The notes beneath the pieces are model-generated. The model was not told the DNA's origin and ran no database searches. It saw only the letters and a program-made list of their open reading frames with translations. A stretch of DNA of 64,000 nucleotides from NCBI RefSeq assembly GCF_001956295.1, contig NZ_MRTD01000002.1, positions 312,501 through 376,500 of the forward strand. Reading direction: 5' to 3'. The position numbers were made by a program, and so were the translations under genes. Source of the stretch: Paenibacillus sp. FSL A5-0031 (lineage in GTDB: Bacteria; Bacillota; Bacilli; Paenibacillales; Paenibacillaceae). This document shows, one piece after another, positions 32,900-41,999 of this stretch. Position 1 is the stretch's first letter. Every line of letters starts with the position of its first letter.

Positions 32900-34570
32900 A
32901 TGCTGCTCGAACAATTGCTGTTACACCCAATATTTTCTGGATCAACGGTCATTGCAGGCCACAGCGGCTTATCCCGTGTCGTTGAAACCGTTAATATAAT
33001 GGATGCCCCCGACATCATTCATTTTTTAAAGCCTGGCGAGCTGCTGCTTACAAACGGCTATTTTATGAAGGAAAATCCTGAAGCTCTACTCGATCTGATA
33101 TTGAAGATGAATCAATTGAAATGCTCTGGCCTAGCGGTAAAGACGAGACGTTTTGCCCTCGACATTCCCCAAAAGATCAAGGATGCGGCTAATCGTATCC
33201 CGTTTCCGATTATCGAAATCTCTTCGGTTGAGCATTCGCTCGGAGAAATCTTGCAGCGCTCAACGAGCGTTATTTTAGATAATAAAAATGATGAACTGCA
33301 GCATTCGCTGACCGTCCACAAACAATTTGCTTCAATGATCATGAAAGGAAACGGTATTCCCGAAATTGTAACTGCCCTTACGCAGCTGCTTCACTCGCCT
33401 GTTGTGCTGCTTAGCAGCAAACTCCAGGTTACGTCTCACTCGCATCACTTCAAGCTGCCTAAGTTTCTGCCTCTCGTGTCAGCAGTCGAAACCGTTCTAA
33501 GCAGCCAGCCCTCTCTTCAAACTGCAGCACACCACTGCTTGCTTGATCCCGCTTTACACGAATACCGCCATGTAGCGATCTATCCGATATTCACGTATAG
33601 GCATGAGGGTTATTTGATTACCTTTCAGCCAAAACAAGCACCATCAAACCAACATGACTTAACGCTAGAGCAGGCGTCGAATGTCATAGGCATGGAGATG
33701 TCGAAGCTACAGGCGGTAAAGGAGCGTTCACGTCGGTACAAAAATGAATTTTTCTCCGATTTAATTGATGGTTTTATCGGTTCTGAGCAAGAGGCTTTGC
33801 ATCGCGGCAAAAAATACGGTCTCAAGCAAAAAGGGAAATATCTGCTTTTAGCGGCAAAGAAGGATGAGCAGACAAATCCTAGAGAGAGCCAAACAACTAA
33901 TGCTGCGGCTCTGTTCGACGAGCGCCTGATCTCTGAGCGTGATGTGCAATATGAGCTGATTAAGCGCTATTTTTCCTTGCTGGGTGAAGTGTTCGTTATG
34001 TTTACCAAAAATGATTTGTTCGGGATGCTCTTGTTCATTCAAGAGTCCAAGTGGGAGGAGGGTACGTTCCTCAAGCATTTATCCGCTATGACGTCTCAGC
34101 TGTTTGAGCAATCCCAGCTTAGCATCTCGCTTGGCGTCGGCAATCCGGTCACTAACGTATTAGATATCGGACTGTCGTATAATGAGGCAGTCAAAGCGCT
34201 GCAAATCGGTTACCAGATGAAAAAAACGAGGTTTGTTCAGTCCTATCAATCCAAGGATATCAGCTATCTCTTCCGTATGATTCCCGATGATGAGCTGAAG
34301 CAGTTTTACGAGGAAACGTTTCAGTGCTTCTCTTCTATTGATGAAACCGAGCAAAAGGAGCTGATGCGGACGCTGAATATGTATTACGATACACAATGCC
34401 AGCTCGTCGAAACGTCCAAGCGGCTTTTTGTGCACCGCAATACGGTTATTTATCGATTGGACAAATGCGAGAAGCTGATGGGCATTAAGCTCAAAGATCC
34501 CACTGAAAGCCTTCGCTTGCGTATCGCCTTCGCTATCGAGCCGTTATTACGAATAGATCCTAGTCGTTAG
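32900..34570 (+). CDS. PucR family transcriptional regulator
   Basis: The protein has 556 residues. The N-terminal PucR sensing domain spans about 1-125 (LLLEQL start, VNIMDAPDIIHFLKPGELLLTNGY). A central GGDEF-like domain covers ~290-420. The C-terminal HTH_30 (~495-550) reads YYDTQCQLVETSKRLFVHRNTVIYRLDKCEKLMG. In Bacillus, PucR controls purine-degradation genes in response to intermediates. Here it is divergent from the two CodA-like amidohydrolases, its likely targets. The ATG follows GGAGAGGG. The shared intergenic space is ~245 bp. Confidence 0.92.
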   Translation: MLLEQLLLHPIFSGSTVIAGHSGLSRVVETVNIMDAPDIIHFLKPGELLLTNGYFMKENPEALLDLILKMNQLKCSGLAVKTRRFALDIPQKIKDAANRIPFPIIEISSVEHSLGEILQRSTSVILDNKNDELQHSLTVHKQFASMIMKGNGIPEIVTALTQLLHSPVVLLSSKLQVTSHSHHFKLPKFLPLVSAVETVLSSQPSLQTAAHHCLLDPALHEYRHVAIYPIFTYRHEGYLITFQPKQAPSNQHDLTLEQASNVIGMEMSKLQAVKERSRRYKNEFFSDLIDGFIGSEQEALHRGKKYGLKQKGKYLLLAAKKDEQTNPRESQTTNAAALFDERLISERDVQYELIKRYFSLLGEVFVMFTKNDLFGMLLFIQESKWEEGTFLKHLSAMTSQLFEQSQLSISLGVGNPVTNVLDIGLSYNEAVKALQIGYQMKKTRFVQSYQSKDISYLFRMIPDDELKQFYEETFQCFSSIDETEQKELMRTLNMYYDTQCQLVETSKRLFVHRNTVIYRLDKCEKLMGIKLKDPTESLRLRIAFAIEPLLRIDPSR

Positions 34571-34580
34571 AAAGTTAGAA

Positions 34581-34631
34581 ATAAAAAAAGGGACGATCCC
34601 CGGCCGCATTGCGCCCTAGAGAAAGTCCCTT
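34581..34631 (-). terminator. Terminator between PucR and hxlB
   Basis: AAGGGAC (near 34588) pairs with GTCCCTT (near 34625-34631) around a GC-rich loop, and a T-run follows on the minus strand. It ends the hxlAB transcript and may stop the PucR transcript from the other side. Confidence 0.65.
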
Positions 34632-34642
34632 CTAAACTACAG

Positions 34643-35203
34643 CTATTCTAAATTCGCATGATTGCCATACATCGCTTGTCCGCTCAACGCCTGCTTCTCC
34701 ATCAATCGCAAAACAATAGCGTCGCATACAATCAGCAGCATTTGCTCAAATAATGAGCCCATCGGCTGAATCGTAGCCGCTTCATTCGCTGCCTGATCCT
34801 TCGGGGCTCCTGGCAGCTTGACGACGATGTCAGCCAAATTGCCGATCGTCGATGCCGGCGAGAGGGTTAATGCGCCTACCGCAGCTTCCAAGCTTCGCGC
34901 TTTCTCCGCCATCGGCACCAGCGATTTTGTCTCGCCAGAGCCGGAGCCAATCAGAAGTAGATCTCCTTTGCTAAGGCTGCGCGTAACCGTCTCACCAACG
35001 ACATACACATCCAAGCCGAGATGCATCAGTCTCATCGCGAACGCCCGCATCATCAGTCCCGAGCGGCCTGCTCCTGCCACAAATACGCGTCTTGCCGAGC
35101 CAACAGCCTCAGTGAGCAGCTCCAATTGTTCCTCTGCCAGCTGACCCGAGGCTTGATTCAGCTCTTGCATAATAGCAGCTAGATTATTCTCTTTTGGCAT
35201 CAT
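34643..35203 (-). CDS. hxlB: 6-phospho-3-hexuloisomerase
   Basis: The protein has 186 residues with a SIS (sugar isomerase) domain: RRVFVAGAGRSGLMMRAFAMRLMHLG, then VVGETVTRSL, GDLLLIGSGSGET, and PMGSLFEQMLLIVCDA near the end. It converts hexulose-6-phosphate to fructose-6-phosphate, the second step of the ribulose monophosphate route for formaldehyde. It lies 5 bases after hxlA, so the two are translated together. Two ATG codons stand side by side at the start; either could be used. Confidence 0.94.
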   Translation of the reverse strand: MMPKENNLAAIMQELNQASGQLAEEQLELLTEAVGSARRVFVAGAGRSGLMMRAFAMRLMHLGLDVYVVGETVTRSLSKGDLLLIGSGSGETKSLVPMAEKARSLEAAVGALTLSPASTIGNLADIVVKLPGAPKDQAANEAATIQPMGSLFEQMLLIVCDAIVLRLMEKQALSGQAMYGNHANLE

Positions 35204-35208
35204 TCGAA

Positions 35209-35841
35209 TTAACCTTGTTTAATCAATTGCTGCATTTCGGCAGCTGCTGCTTTAATATCGGCTTGTCCCGTAATGCCGCCGCCTACGATGACAAGATCTG
35301 GACCAGCAGCGATAACTTCCGGCAAGGTGTTCAGCTTAATGCCGCCTGCCACAGCTACCTTTGCATTTTTGACCACTGCTTTAATAGTGCGCAAGTCCTC
35401 GAAGGAGTTTTGACCAGCCGCTTGCAGATCGTAGCCCGTATGAACACAAATATAATCAACGCCGAGTGCATCGACTTCAGCCGCACGCTCCGCCAAGTTT
35501 TTAACGGCAATCATATCAACCAATATTTGTTTTCCTTGTTTCTTCGCTTCATCGACGGCACCCTTGATGCTCGCATCCTCTGCAACACCAAGAATCGTTA
35601 CGATATCCGCGCCAGCTTCAGAAGCTTTCATCACTTCGTAGCCGCCTGCGTCCATGATTTTCAAATCCGCAAGTACGGTCAGGTTAGGAAAAGCTTCCTT
35701 AAGCGCTTTGACCGCATGCAAGCCTTCATTGATTACGATTGGCGTACCAATTTCCACGACATCAACAAAAGATTCAACCTGCTTCACAACTTCAATAGCC
35801 CCTTGAATATCAACAAGATCCAGCGCTAATTGCAATTTCAT
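35209..35841 (-). CDS. hxlA: 3-hexulose-6-phosphate synthase
   Basis: The protein has 210 residues of the orotidine-decarboxylase/KGPDC fold. Recognisable are KLQLALDLVD at the start, VVEIGTPIVINEG, LADLKIMDAG (the metal/catalytic DxKxxD), DYICVHTGYD and AVAGGI, then VIVGGGIT. It condenses formaldehyde with ribulose-5-phosphate, for detoxification or assimilation. GAGGAGTG lies upstream of the ATG. The 131-bp gap above it carries a palindrome that fits an HxlR-type operator. Confidence 0.95.
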   Translation of the reverse strand: MKLQLALDLVDIQGAIEVVKQVESFVDVVEIGTPIVINEGLHAVKALKEAFPNLTVLADLKIMDAGGYEVMKASEAGADIVTILGVAEDASIKGAVDEAKKQGKQILVDMIAVKNLAERAAEVDALGVDYICVHTGYDLQAAGQNSFEDLRTIKAVVKNAKVAVAGGIKLNTLPEVIAAGPDLVIVGGGITGQADIKAAAAEMQQLIKQG

Positions 35842-35912
35842 CTATATTCACTCCTCATAGGTTCTGTTTATTTCACTGACAAGGCCTATTCTAGAGAGTT
35901 ACGGATGAAAAA

Positions 35913-35928
35913 AAAAGTACGCACTTTT
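35913..35928. promoter_or_regulatory. Candidate HxlR operator upstream of hxlA
   Basis: AAAAGTACGCACTTTT is a near-perfect palindrome around a short centre, about 72 bases before the hxlA start. A second ACTACGTTAC-type element lies upstream. In B. subtilis HxlR binds two repeats in this position; identity here is inferred. Confidence 0.45.
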
Positions 35929-35972
35929 ATGTAACGTAGTACCCATTTGGGAACTATGAGCAGCCATTTCTA

Positions 35973-36308
35973 TCATTTTTCGTGCAGCTCAGCCGTTCTT
36001 TCTTGATGCTGCTCGCCCCATTTCGACATGACGTTCAGCAGCTCCTTCACCGTTAAACCGTACTCTGTTAAAGAGTACTCTACCTTAGGCGGCACCTGCA
36101 CATACACCTTGCGATCAATGATCGCATCATCTTCTAATTCTCGCAGCTGCTGCGTAAGCATTTTTTGGGTAATGGCCGGCATCTCCCGCTTCAGCTCGCC
36201 GAATCGATGCGTACCTGCAGTCAAATGACAAAGAATAACTGGCTTCCATTTCCCGCCTATAACTTTCAAGGTCAACTCTACTGTTTCTTTAAAATGCTGA
36301 TCACCCAA
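35973..36308 (-). CDS. HxlR family transcriptional regulator
   Basis: The protein has 111 residues and the HxlR signature: LKVIGGKWKPVILCHLTAGTHRFGELKREMPAITQKMLTQQLRELE, then VPPKVEYSLTEYG. This is a winged-helix MarR-like dimer. It is on the same strand as hxlAB and directly upstream, so it probably regulates that operon in response to formaldehyde. In B. subtilis hxlR is divergent instead, so the arrangement differs. The start is a TTG at 36308, nine bases after AGGAG. Confidence 0.88.
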   Translation of the reverse strand: MGDQHFKETVELTLKVIGGKWKPVILCHLTAGTHRFGELKREMPAITQKMLTQQLRELEDDAIIDRKVYVQVPPKVEYSLTEYGLTVKELLNVMSKWGEQHQERTAELHEK

Positions 36309-36584
36309 TGTGAGCGGCTCCTTTCGTCAAAACATTATACAAATCTACATATGCAATTACTACGCTGCCTGTCTAATTCACCAGAAAATCGCATGATAAC
36401 TGGCATTATGAGAAAGCGCCATCATCATTCTGTCCTATTTTCAAATATAAAGTTGGTACTTGCAATCCTTAGAATATAGCTCAATAATAAGACACAACGT
36501 AGTAAATTCCTTGTTATGAGGATATCATATCTATGCCGCATCATACGAATCAAGCAATCTACAATGAATAGAGGAGAGATAATC

Positions 36585-37304
36585 ATGGAATTAAAAAATA
36601 GATCAGCTATCATCACCGGTGCAGGAAAAGGCATCGGCAAAGCGATTGCCGTCGCTTTAGCTGCGGAAGGCGTCAACCTTGGCATCATTGCTCGAACAAG
36701 CGCCGACTTGGAAACGTTGAAAGACTCGCTTACAAGCACTTACGGAATTAAGGTCTTTATTGCAACCGCCGATATCGCTGTTAAATCGGATGTCGATCAA
36801 GCGATTGCATCGCTCAAAGAGAGCTTAGGCTCCATCGATATTCTAATTAACAATGCAGGAATCGGTACGTTCGGCACATTGCTTGAAATGGATCACGAGC
36901 AGTGGGAGCGCATCATCCAAACGAATGTGCTCGGAACCTACTATGTAACTCGCGCTGCACTTCCAACTATGCTGGAGCAAAGCGGCGGAAGCATCATCAA
37001 TATCGCTTCTACGGCTGGCGAACGCGGTTTTGCAACCGGCTCCGCTTACTGCGCGTCCAAGTTTGCAGTCATGGGCATGACTGAGGCGCTTATGCAAGAA
37101 GTCCGCAAATCCAATATTCGTGTAACCGCCCTAACGCCAAGCACAGTCAACACAGAGCTTGCATCAAACGCTGGCCTGAAAATAGGTGACGAGGATCGCA
37201 TGATGCAAGCTGAGGATATGGCTGCGCTTGTTCTGGCAACATTGAAGCTGCCTGATCGCGTATTTATTAAAGCCGCAGGGATCTGGACTACAAACCCGCA
37301 ATAA
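36585..37304 (+). CDS. Short-chain dehydrogenase/reductase (FabG-like)
   Basis: The product has 239 residues of the classical SDR family. NAD(P)-binding TGAGKGIG spans residues 11-18, NNAG lies at 89-92, and the catalytic set is Ser142 (IASTAG), Tyr155 and Lys159 (YCASK). It is a NADPH-dependent ketone/aldehyde reductase or 3-ketoacyl-ACP reductase; the substrate is open. I start at ATG 36585 because GGAGAG precedes it. The frame is open 23 codons further up without a ribosome site. It is monocistronic, with a terminator at 37321-37350. Confidence 0.92.
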   Translation: MELKNRSAIITGAGKGIGKAIAVALAAEGVNLGIIARTSADLETLKDSLTSTYGIKVFIATADIAVKSDVDQAIASLKESLGSIDILINNAGIGTFGTLLEMDHEQWERIIQTNVLGTYYVTRAALPTMLEQSGGSIINIASTAGERGFATGSAYCASKFAVMGMTEALMQEVRKSNIRVTALTPSTVNTELASNAGLKIGDEDRMMQAEDMAALVLATLKLPDRVFIKAAGIWTTNPQ

Positions 37305-37320
37305 TAGACTTAAGAATAAT

Positions 37321-37350
37321 GCCCCACGCCCTTGCTGGCGCTGGGGTTTT
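37321..37350 (+). terminator. Rho-independent terminator
   Basis: CCCCACGCC and GGCGCTGGGG pair with a one-base bulge and are followed by TTTT, after the SDR gene. Confidence 0.7.
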
Positions 37351-37405
37351 AAACTATCCGTGCAGCGGCATCCCGCTGTGCGCCACATGGGAGGTAAATT
37401 CAACG

Positions 37406-38425
37406 ATGTCTATACACAATATTCCCTTTTCGATATTAGATCTTGCACCAATCGTAACCGGCAGCTCGCCCGCTCATTCATTCCGCAACACACTTGAGCT
37501 AGCCCAGCACGCTGACAAATGGGGCTACAATCGGTTCTGGCTGGCCGAGCATCATAATATGCCCGGCATCGCAAGCTCAGCCACTTCAGTTGTTATTGGC
37601 TACGTAGCTGCTGGAACTGAAAAAATCCGCGTAGGCTCAGGCGGCATTATGCTTCCGAATCACGCACCGCTCGTCATTGCCGAACAGTTCGGTACGCTCG
37701 AATCCATGTATCCAGGCCGTATCGACCTTGGGCTTGGAAGAGCGCCTGGCTCTGATCAGGTAGCAGCCCGCGCGCTGCGCCGCGGACTTGGCAGTAACGG
37801 CGAGGATTTTCCAGAGCAGCTAAACGAGCTGCGCCATTATTTCCATCCTAGCGATGAATCACGCGGCGTATTGCCACGTGCTGTTCCCGGCGAGGGGCTA
37901 AATGTTCCGATCTGGCTGCTTGGCTCGAGCGGCTTTAGTGCACAGCTTGCTGGTCGCCATGGCCTCCCGTTTGCTTTTGCCAGCCATTTTGCACCGGATT
38001 TCCTGCTGCCTGCGTTGAAGCTGTATCGCGACAACTTCCGTCCATCGGAGGTGCTGGATAAGCCATATGCGATGGTTGGTTTGAACGTCATTGTCGCTGA
38101 TTCAGATGAAGCCGCTAAATTCCTAGCCACCTCTCAGGAGCAAGCCTTCCTGAACCTGATAAGAGGACGCATGGGACAGCTGAACCCGCCAGTTGACAGC
38201 ATGGATGGCCTATGGAATGAGCAGGAGAAAATGATCGTTCAAAAGCAGCTCAGCTTCACCATTGCCGGCACCAAAGCAACGGTTAAGGACAAGCTGAACG
38301 CCTTAATTGAACAGACTGGCGCTGACGAGTTGATTGTCGTTAGCCAAATTTATGATCAAGCGGCGCGCCTTCGCTCCTATGAGCTGCTCGCTGAAATTTT
38401 TAATGAAAGCTCAGCGGCACAATAA
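37406..38425 (+). CDS. Luciferase-like (LLM class) flavin-dependent monooxygenase
   Basis: The product has 339 residues with the LLM TIM-barrel pattern: FSILDLAPI near the start, [61 protein letters not shown], then [28 protein letters not shown]. It uses a reduced flavin and O2; the substrate is unknown. I start at ATG 37406 because GGGAGG lies 11 bases before. The frame is open further upstream but begins inside the SDR terminator. It belongs to the MsnO-type subgroup often present in Bacillales. Confidence 0.92.
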   Translation: MSIHNIPFSILDLAPIVTGSSPAHSFRNTLELAQHADKWGYNRFWLAEHHNMPGIASSATSVVIGYVAAGTEKIRVGSGGIMLPNHAPLVIAEQFGTLESMYPGRIDLGLGRAPGSDQVAARALRRGLGSNGEDFPEQLNELRHYFHPSDESRGVLPRAVPGEGLNVPIWLLGSSGFSAQLAGRHGLPFAFASHFAPDFLLPALKLYRDNFRPSEVLDKPYAMVGLNVIVADSDEAAKFLATSQEQAFLNLIRGRMGQLNPPVDSMDGLWNEQEKMIVQKQLSFTIAGTKATVKDKLNALIEQTGADELIVVSQIYDQAARLRSYELLAEIFNESSAAQ

Positions 38426-38433
38426 TCAAACCA

Positions 38434-38476
38434 AGAGCAGTATCCGAGGCAAAAAAAGCTTTGGATGCTGCTTTTT
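38434..38476 (+). terminator. Rho-independent terminator
   Basis: AGAGCAGTATCC pairs with GGATGCTGCTTTTT (one G-U pair), the right arm running into T's. It ends the monooxygenase transcript. Confidence 0.7.
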
Positions 38477-38578
38477 CTATGCTCACCTGTATTCCCATGG
38501 AAATCAGCGACAATTCTGTGGTGTAGTTTTTGGACTATTCAGCAATACTAAGTAAATCATTGTTGAAGGTGGGAGAAC

Positions 38579-40732
38579 ATGGGGCCTATATTCGCTATTT
38601 ACGCCAAAGATCTTCGCAGTATTTTCCGGAACAGCGCAGCTGCCATCGTCATCGTCGGACTCGCTTTTTTGCCATCTTTATATGCTTGGTTCAACATTGA
38701 AGCGTCTTGGGACCCATACGGCCAGACCAGTTCACTTGCCATAGCCGTCGTGAACAACGATGAAGGCGCTGTGCTGCATGGCACGCCCATTAAAGTCGGA
38801 GACGAAATTATAGCCTCCTTGAAGGAAAATAAAAAAATTGGCTGGGTGTTCGTAGAGGGCAACAAGGCCATTGAAGGCGTTAAGCATGGCGACTATTATG
38901 CCAGCATCACCATTCCGCCCGATTTTTCTGCCAAAATGGCCACGGTGCTATCGAACAATCTTCAACAAGCAGAGCTCGATTACGCGGTAAATGAGAAGAT
39001 CAATGCCGTATCGCCAAAAATCGCCCAGAAGGGTGCGAGCGGCATCATTGAGCAGGTTCGCGCAAGCTTCGTCAAAACCGCTAACGAAACGATTTTTCGT
39101 ATATTCAATCAAATAGGCATCGAGCTCGAGGAGAACAAACCAGCGATTGAGCAGGTTCGCAGTACTGTATTCAAGTTGGAATCATTGTTCCCACAGATTA
39201 ATGACGCCGTCGCACTAGCGGTTACCGATATTGAAAAATCGAAAAAAATCGTTGCAACCGTTCAAACGGAGCTGCCAAAAGCTGCCCAGCTCGCTAAGGA
39301 CGGCGAAGCTTTCGCCAAGCAGCTTGGTACTTTTTTTGACCAAAGCAAATCGGCCCTCGACACGGCTGGCCCGCTGATTAAGCAGGATTTGCAGCTGCTG
39401 CTGCAAACGGCCAACTCGGTAGAGGAGCTTGTCGGCATATTACAAGATACGAACATAGATCCTGAAGTCGTAAAAAAGAGCTTGGAGCTGGCAGAGCAGC
39501 GCCTGACAAGCTCCATCATCGTCATTGATGGGATGCTGAATCTGCTCGATCGCTTGAATGATTTGGCCCCAAGCAAAGTACTCGTGTCGACCATTGATCG
39601 ACTAAAACAGGTGAACACAAGGTTTCAGCAGCAGCTTACGATTGTTAAGCAAATCCGGTCGGTAGTCGAAAAGGGCGAGAAGCCAGCGCAGACGCTAATT
39701 GATCGTCTCGGCACTTTATCCAAGGAAACCTCTTCGTTCTTAACGGACGTGCTGGGCCGTTATGACAGTGAAATTTTGCCGCATATCAAACAAGCAGCGG
39801 ACAAAGCGAAAAAATCTGCCGCAACCGCAGAGTCCGTATTAGCGGAAGCAAACAAGATCATTCCGAGTGCTGCATCCATCGTAAGCGACGCCGCTAAGGG
39901 ACTAGAACTGGGCGGCAAGGAAATGGCCAACATTCAAAAAAACTTACCCGCAGCAGAGCAAAAAATCAAAGGGCTCGCACAGCGGATTCGTGACTTGGAG
40001 AAGGAAGGCAATTTAAATGAGCTTGTTGATTTGCTCAAAAATGACGCCGAACGCGAGGGTGCTTTTTTCGCTGAGCCGGTTATATTGAAAGAAAATCGCC
40101 TATTTCCGATTCCGAATTACGGTTCAGCTATGTCCCCATTTTTCACAACGCTATCTCTATGGGTTGGTGCGCTGCTGCTCGTTTCACTGCTTAGTGTGGA
40201 CGTTCATTCCACAGCAGAAACTGCATACCGCAGCTATCACGTCTATTTTGGGCGTTACCTGACCTTCCTTACGATTGCGATTGTACAGTCGCTGCTCGTT
40301 ACGATCGGCGATATATGGCTGCTTAAAGCGTTTGTCGCAGACAAAATCTGGTTTGTGCTGTTTGGCATTATTTTGAGCGCGGTGTTCATGCTGATTGTGT
40401 ACACGCTTGTATCCGTATTTGGCAATGTCGGCAAGGCGATGGCCATCGTTCTGCTCGTGCTTCAGCTTGCTGGATCCGGAGGCACGTTCCCAATTCAAGT
40501 TACACCGCCATTTTTTCAAGCGATTCACCCCTTCCTGCCCTTCACCTACGCGATCAGCATGATGCGCGAAGCGGTAGGCGGTATCTTATGGGATATCGTT
40601 GCCAGAGATTTAATCGCTCTTGCCCTTTTTGCTGGTGCTGCACTGCTGATTGGCCTAGCTCTGAAGAAATGGATTAACCGCTATTCTACCAAAATGCTGG
40701 AAAAAGCAAAGCAGAGCGGATTAATTCACTAG
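38579..40732 (+). CDS. YhgE/Pip family membrane protein
   Basis: The protein has 717 residues. One N-terminal transmembrane helix (about 18-38) is followed by a large extracellular region of ~470 residues, with the family's AVVNNDEGA, IGWVFVEG and YYASITIPPDFSA segments and long coiled-coil-like helices. About five helices form the C-terminal membrane part (ALLLVSLLSVDV, LAGSGGTFPI, HPFLPFTYAISMMREAVGG). This is the family of the lactococcal Pip phage receptor and B. subtilis YhgE, related to ABC-2/type VII export proteins. The native function is unclear. GTGGGAGAAC lies before the ATG. It stands alone. Confidence 0.93.
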   Translation: MGPIFAIYAKDLRSIFRNSAAAIVIVGLAFLPSLYAWFNIEASWDPYGQTSSLAIAVVNNDEGAVLHGTPIKVGDEIIASLKENKKIGWVFVEGNKAIEGVKHGDYYASITIPPDFSAKMATVLSNNLQQAELDYAVNEKINAVSPKIAQKGASGIIEQVRASFVKTANETIFRIFNQIGIELEENKPAIEQVRSTVFKLESLFPQINDAVALAVTDIEKSKKIVATVQTELPKAAQLAKDGEAFAKQLGTFFDQSKSALDTAGPLIKQDLQLLLQTANSVEELVGILQDTNIDPEVVKKSLELAEQRLTSSIIVIDGMLNLLDRLNDLAPSKVLVSTIDRLKQVNTRFQQQLTIVKQIRSVVEKGEKPAQTLIDRLGTLSKETSSFLTDVLGRYDSEILPHIKQAADKAKKSAATAESVLAEANKIIPSAASIVSDAAKGLELGGKEMANIQKNLPAAEQKIKGLAQRIRDLEKEGNLNELVDLLKNDAEREGAFFAEPVILKENRLFPIPNYGSAMSPFFTTLSLWVGALLLVSLLSVDVHSTAETAYRSYHVYFGRYLTFLTIAIVQSLLVTIGDIWLLKAFVADKIWFVLFGIILSAVFMLIVYTLVSVFGNVGKAMAIVLLVLQLAGSGGTFPIQVTPPFFQAIHPFLPFTYAISMMREAVGGILWDIVARDLIALALFAGAALLIGLALKKWINRYSTKMLEKAKQSGLIH

Positions 40733-40813
40733 TAAAACATTTGACTAGCCCCCATTTTCTATGAATAATAAAATAAACAATAGAAAAACGATCTTGGGTT
40801 AGGAGGCAATTAT

Positions 40814-41380
40814 ATGTCCATGGTTCCGCAAATAATGGAGTTTAATAAGAAATTTGTTGAGGAAAAGCAATATGAAGCCTATTTGACTGACAAATTTCCC
40901 GATAAGAAGATTGCAGTCCTTACTTGTATGGACACTAGACTTGTAGAGCTGCTGCCAAAAGCATTAAATTTAAAAAATGGCGATGCCAAATTTATTAAAA
41001 ATGCTGGCGCCATTCTGACTCAGCCGTTCGGAAGCGCGATGCGCAGCATCCTCATCGCAGTGTACGAGCTTGGCGCTCGCGAGGTTCTCGTCATTGGCCA
41101 TCATGGCTGCGGTATGACCAACCTCAATACAGAAGGTATGGTCAGCAAATTCCAAGATCATGGCATCGATCCGCTTGCCATCGAAACGCTCGAAAATTCA
41201 GGCATACGCATGGATAAATTCCTTCGTGGCTTCCAAAGCTCCGAGGAAGGCGTCATGCACAGCGTCAAATTGATCCGTAAGCATCCTCTCTTCCCAAAAG
41301 ACATTCCTGTTCACGGCTTTATCCTCGACCCCGAAACGGGCGCTCTGGAGCTTCTCGTTCAGGATTATCAAGCAGAGTAA
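40814..41380 (+). CDS. Beta-class carbonic anhydrase
   Basis: The protein has 188 residues. Zinc ligands Cys38, His96 and Cys99 are all visible (LTCMDTR and GHHGCGM), with the catalytic Asp40-Arg42 pair. It interconverts CO2 and bicarbonate in the cytoplasm, and matches the compact YtiB/beta-CA class of Bacillales. A GGAGG lies before the ATG. The C-terminal domain (PVHGFILDPETGALELL) is complete. The gene is monocistronic, ending at a strong bidirectional terminator. Confidence 0.95.
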   Translation: MSMVPQIMEFNKKFVEEKQYEAYLTDKFPDKKIAVLTCMDTRLVELLPKALNLKNGDAKFIKNAGAILTQPFGSAMRSILIAVYELGAREVLVIGHHGCGMTNLNTEGMVSKFQDHGIDPLAIETLENSGIRMDKFLRGFQSSEEGVMHSVKLIRKHPLFPKDIPVHGFILDPETGALELLVQDYQAE

Positions 41381-41402
41381 TTGAGCATAAGCAAAGAATA
41401 GA

Positions 41403-41453
41403 AAAAACGGTTGTCCTCTGAGCTGAATCAGCCCATAGGACAACCGTTTTTTT
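41403..41453. terminator. Bidirectional rho-independent terminator
   Basis: Fifteen-base arms AAAAACGGTTGTCCT (41403-41417) and AGGACAACCGTTTTT pair perfectly, with A and T runs on both sides. It serves the converging carbonic anhydrase and GyrI-like genes. Confidence 0.9.
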
Positions 41454-41934
41454 ATTTTATCGCAATGTAGATGTCGACTTCCGCATTCGCAGGGTCAAAT
41501 GTCCGGCCGTCATAAAGCTCGTAATCGCCGCCATAAGTGCGCTCAATAGACGAATGCTCGAAAAACGCCCAAATCTCGCCCCATGCTTGCGCTACAACTT
41601 CATAAACGGGACCCTTCTTCGTTTTAAAAACCATAAATTTAGCCTCTGGAACCGTCGCTTGCTCTAGTCCATCCGGCAGCTCGGCTTGTGCATCTGCCCG
41701 CTCATGCCCAATAAGCACGGTATAGGCTCCACTAGCATCACTTTCATAATCCGTATACAGCGCATAGATAAGATGACCGTTATTCACCTGTGCTCGTTCT
41801 GAGATACCGCTGGTGAAATAAGAATCCCATAGACCGGACAAAAGTCCGTTTGCTCCCGCTTCCTGGGCATTCGTCGTGCGCGTTGTTACACCTATAAGCG
41901 TAACTGCTGGTTTTACTGCAATGGTATCATTCAT
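41452..41934 (-). CDS. GyrI-like / effector-binding domain protein
   Basis: The product has about 160 residues. The pattern KPAVTLIGVTTRTTNAQEA, later GLWDSYF, YALYTDYESDASGAYTVLIGHE, and the final YELYDGRTFDPANAEVDIYIAIK match the stand-alone GyrI-like (AraC effector-binding) group. Such proteins bind small amphipathic drugs or metabolites. I prefer the ATG at 41934 after GGGGA; the ATG at 41949 lies on top of its only ribosome site. It is downstream of the WYL regulator by ~65 bp, so the two probably form an operon. Confidence 0.88.
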   Translation of the reverse strand: MNDTIAVKPAVTLIGVTTRTTNAQEAGANGLLSGLWDSYFTSGISERAQVNNGHLIYALYTDYESDASGAYTVLIGHERADAQAELPDGLEQATVPEAKFMVFKTKKGPVYEVVAQAWGEIWAFFEHSSIERTYGGDYELYDGRTFDPANAEVDIYIAIK

Positions 41935-41999
41935 CTGCTGTTTCCCCATTTCCTTGGTATGATCTTATTTTACCGTAGGAAACTGGACAGCTGTCTGTC

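Noticed and set aside
38579..40732. Phage-related region because of the phage-infection-protein name
   Set aside because: YhgE/Pip proteins are host membrane proteins; no phage structural, integrase or lysis genes are near.
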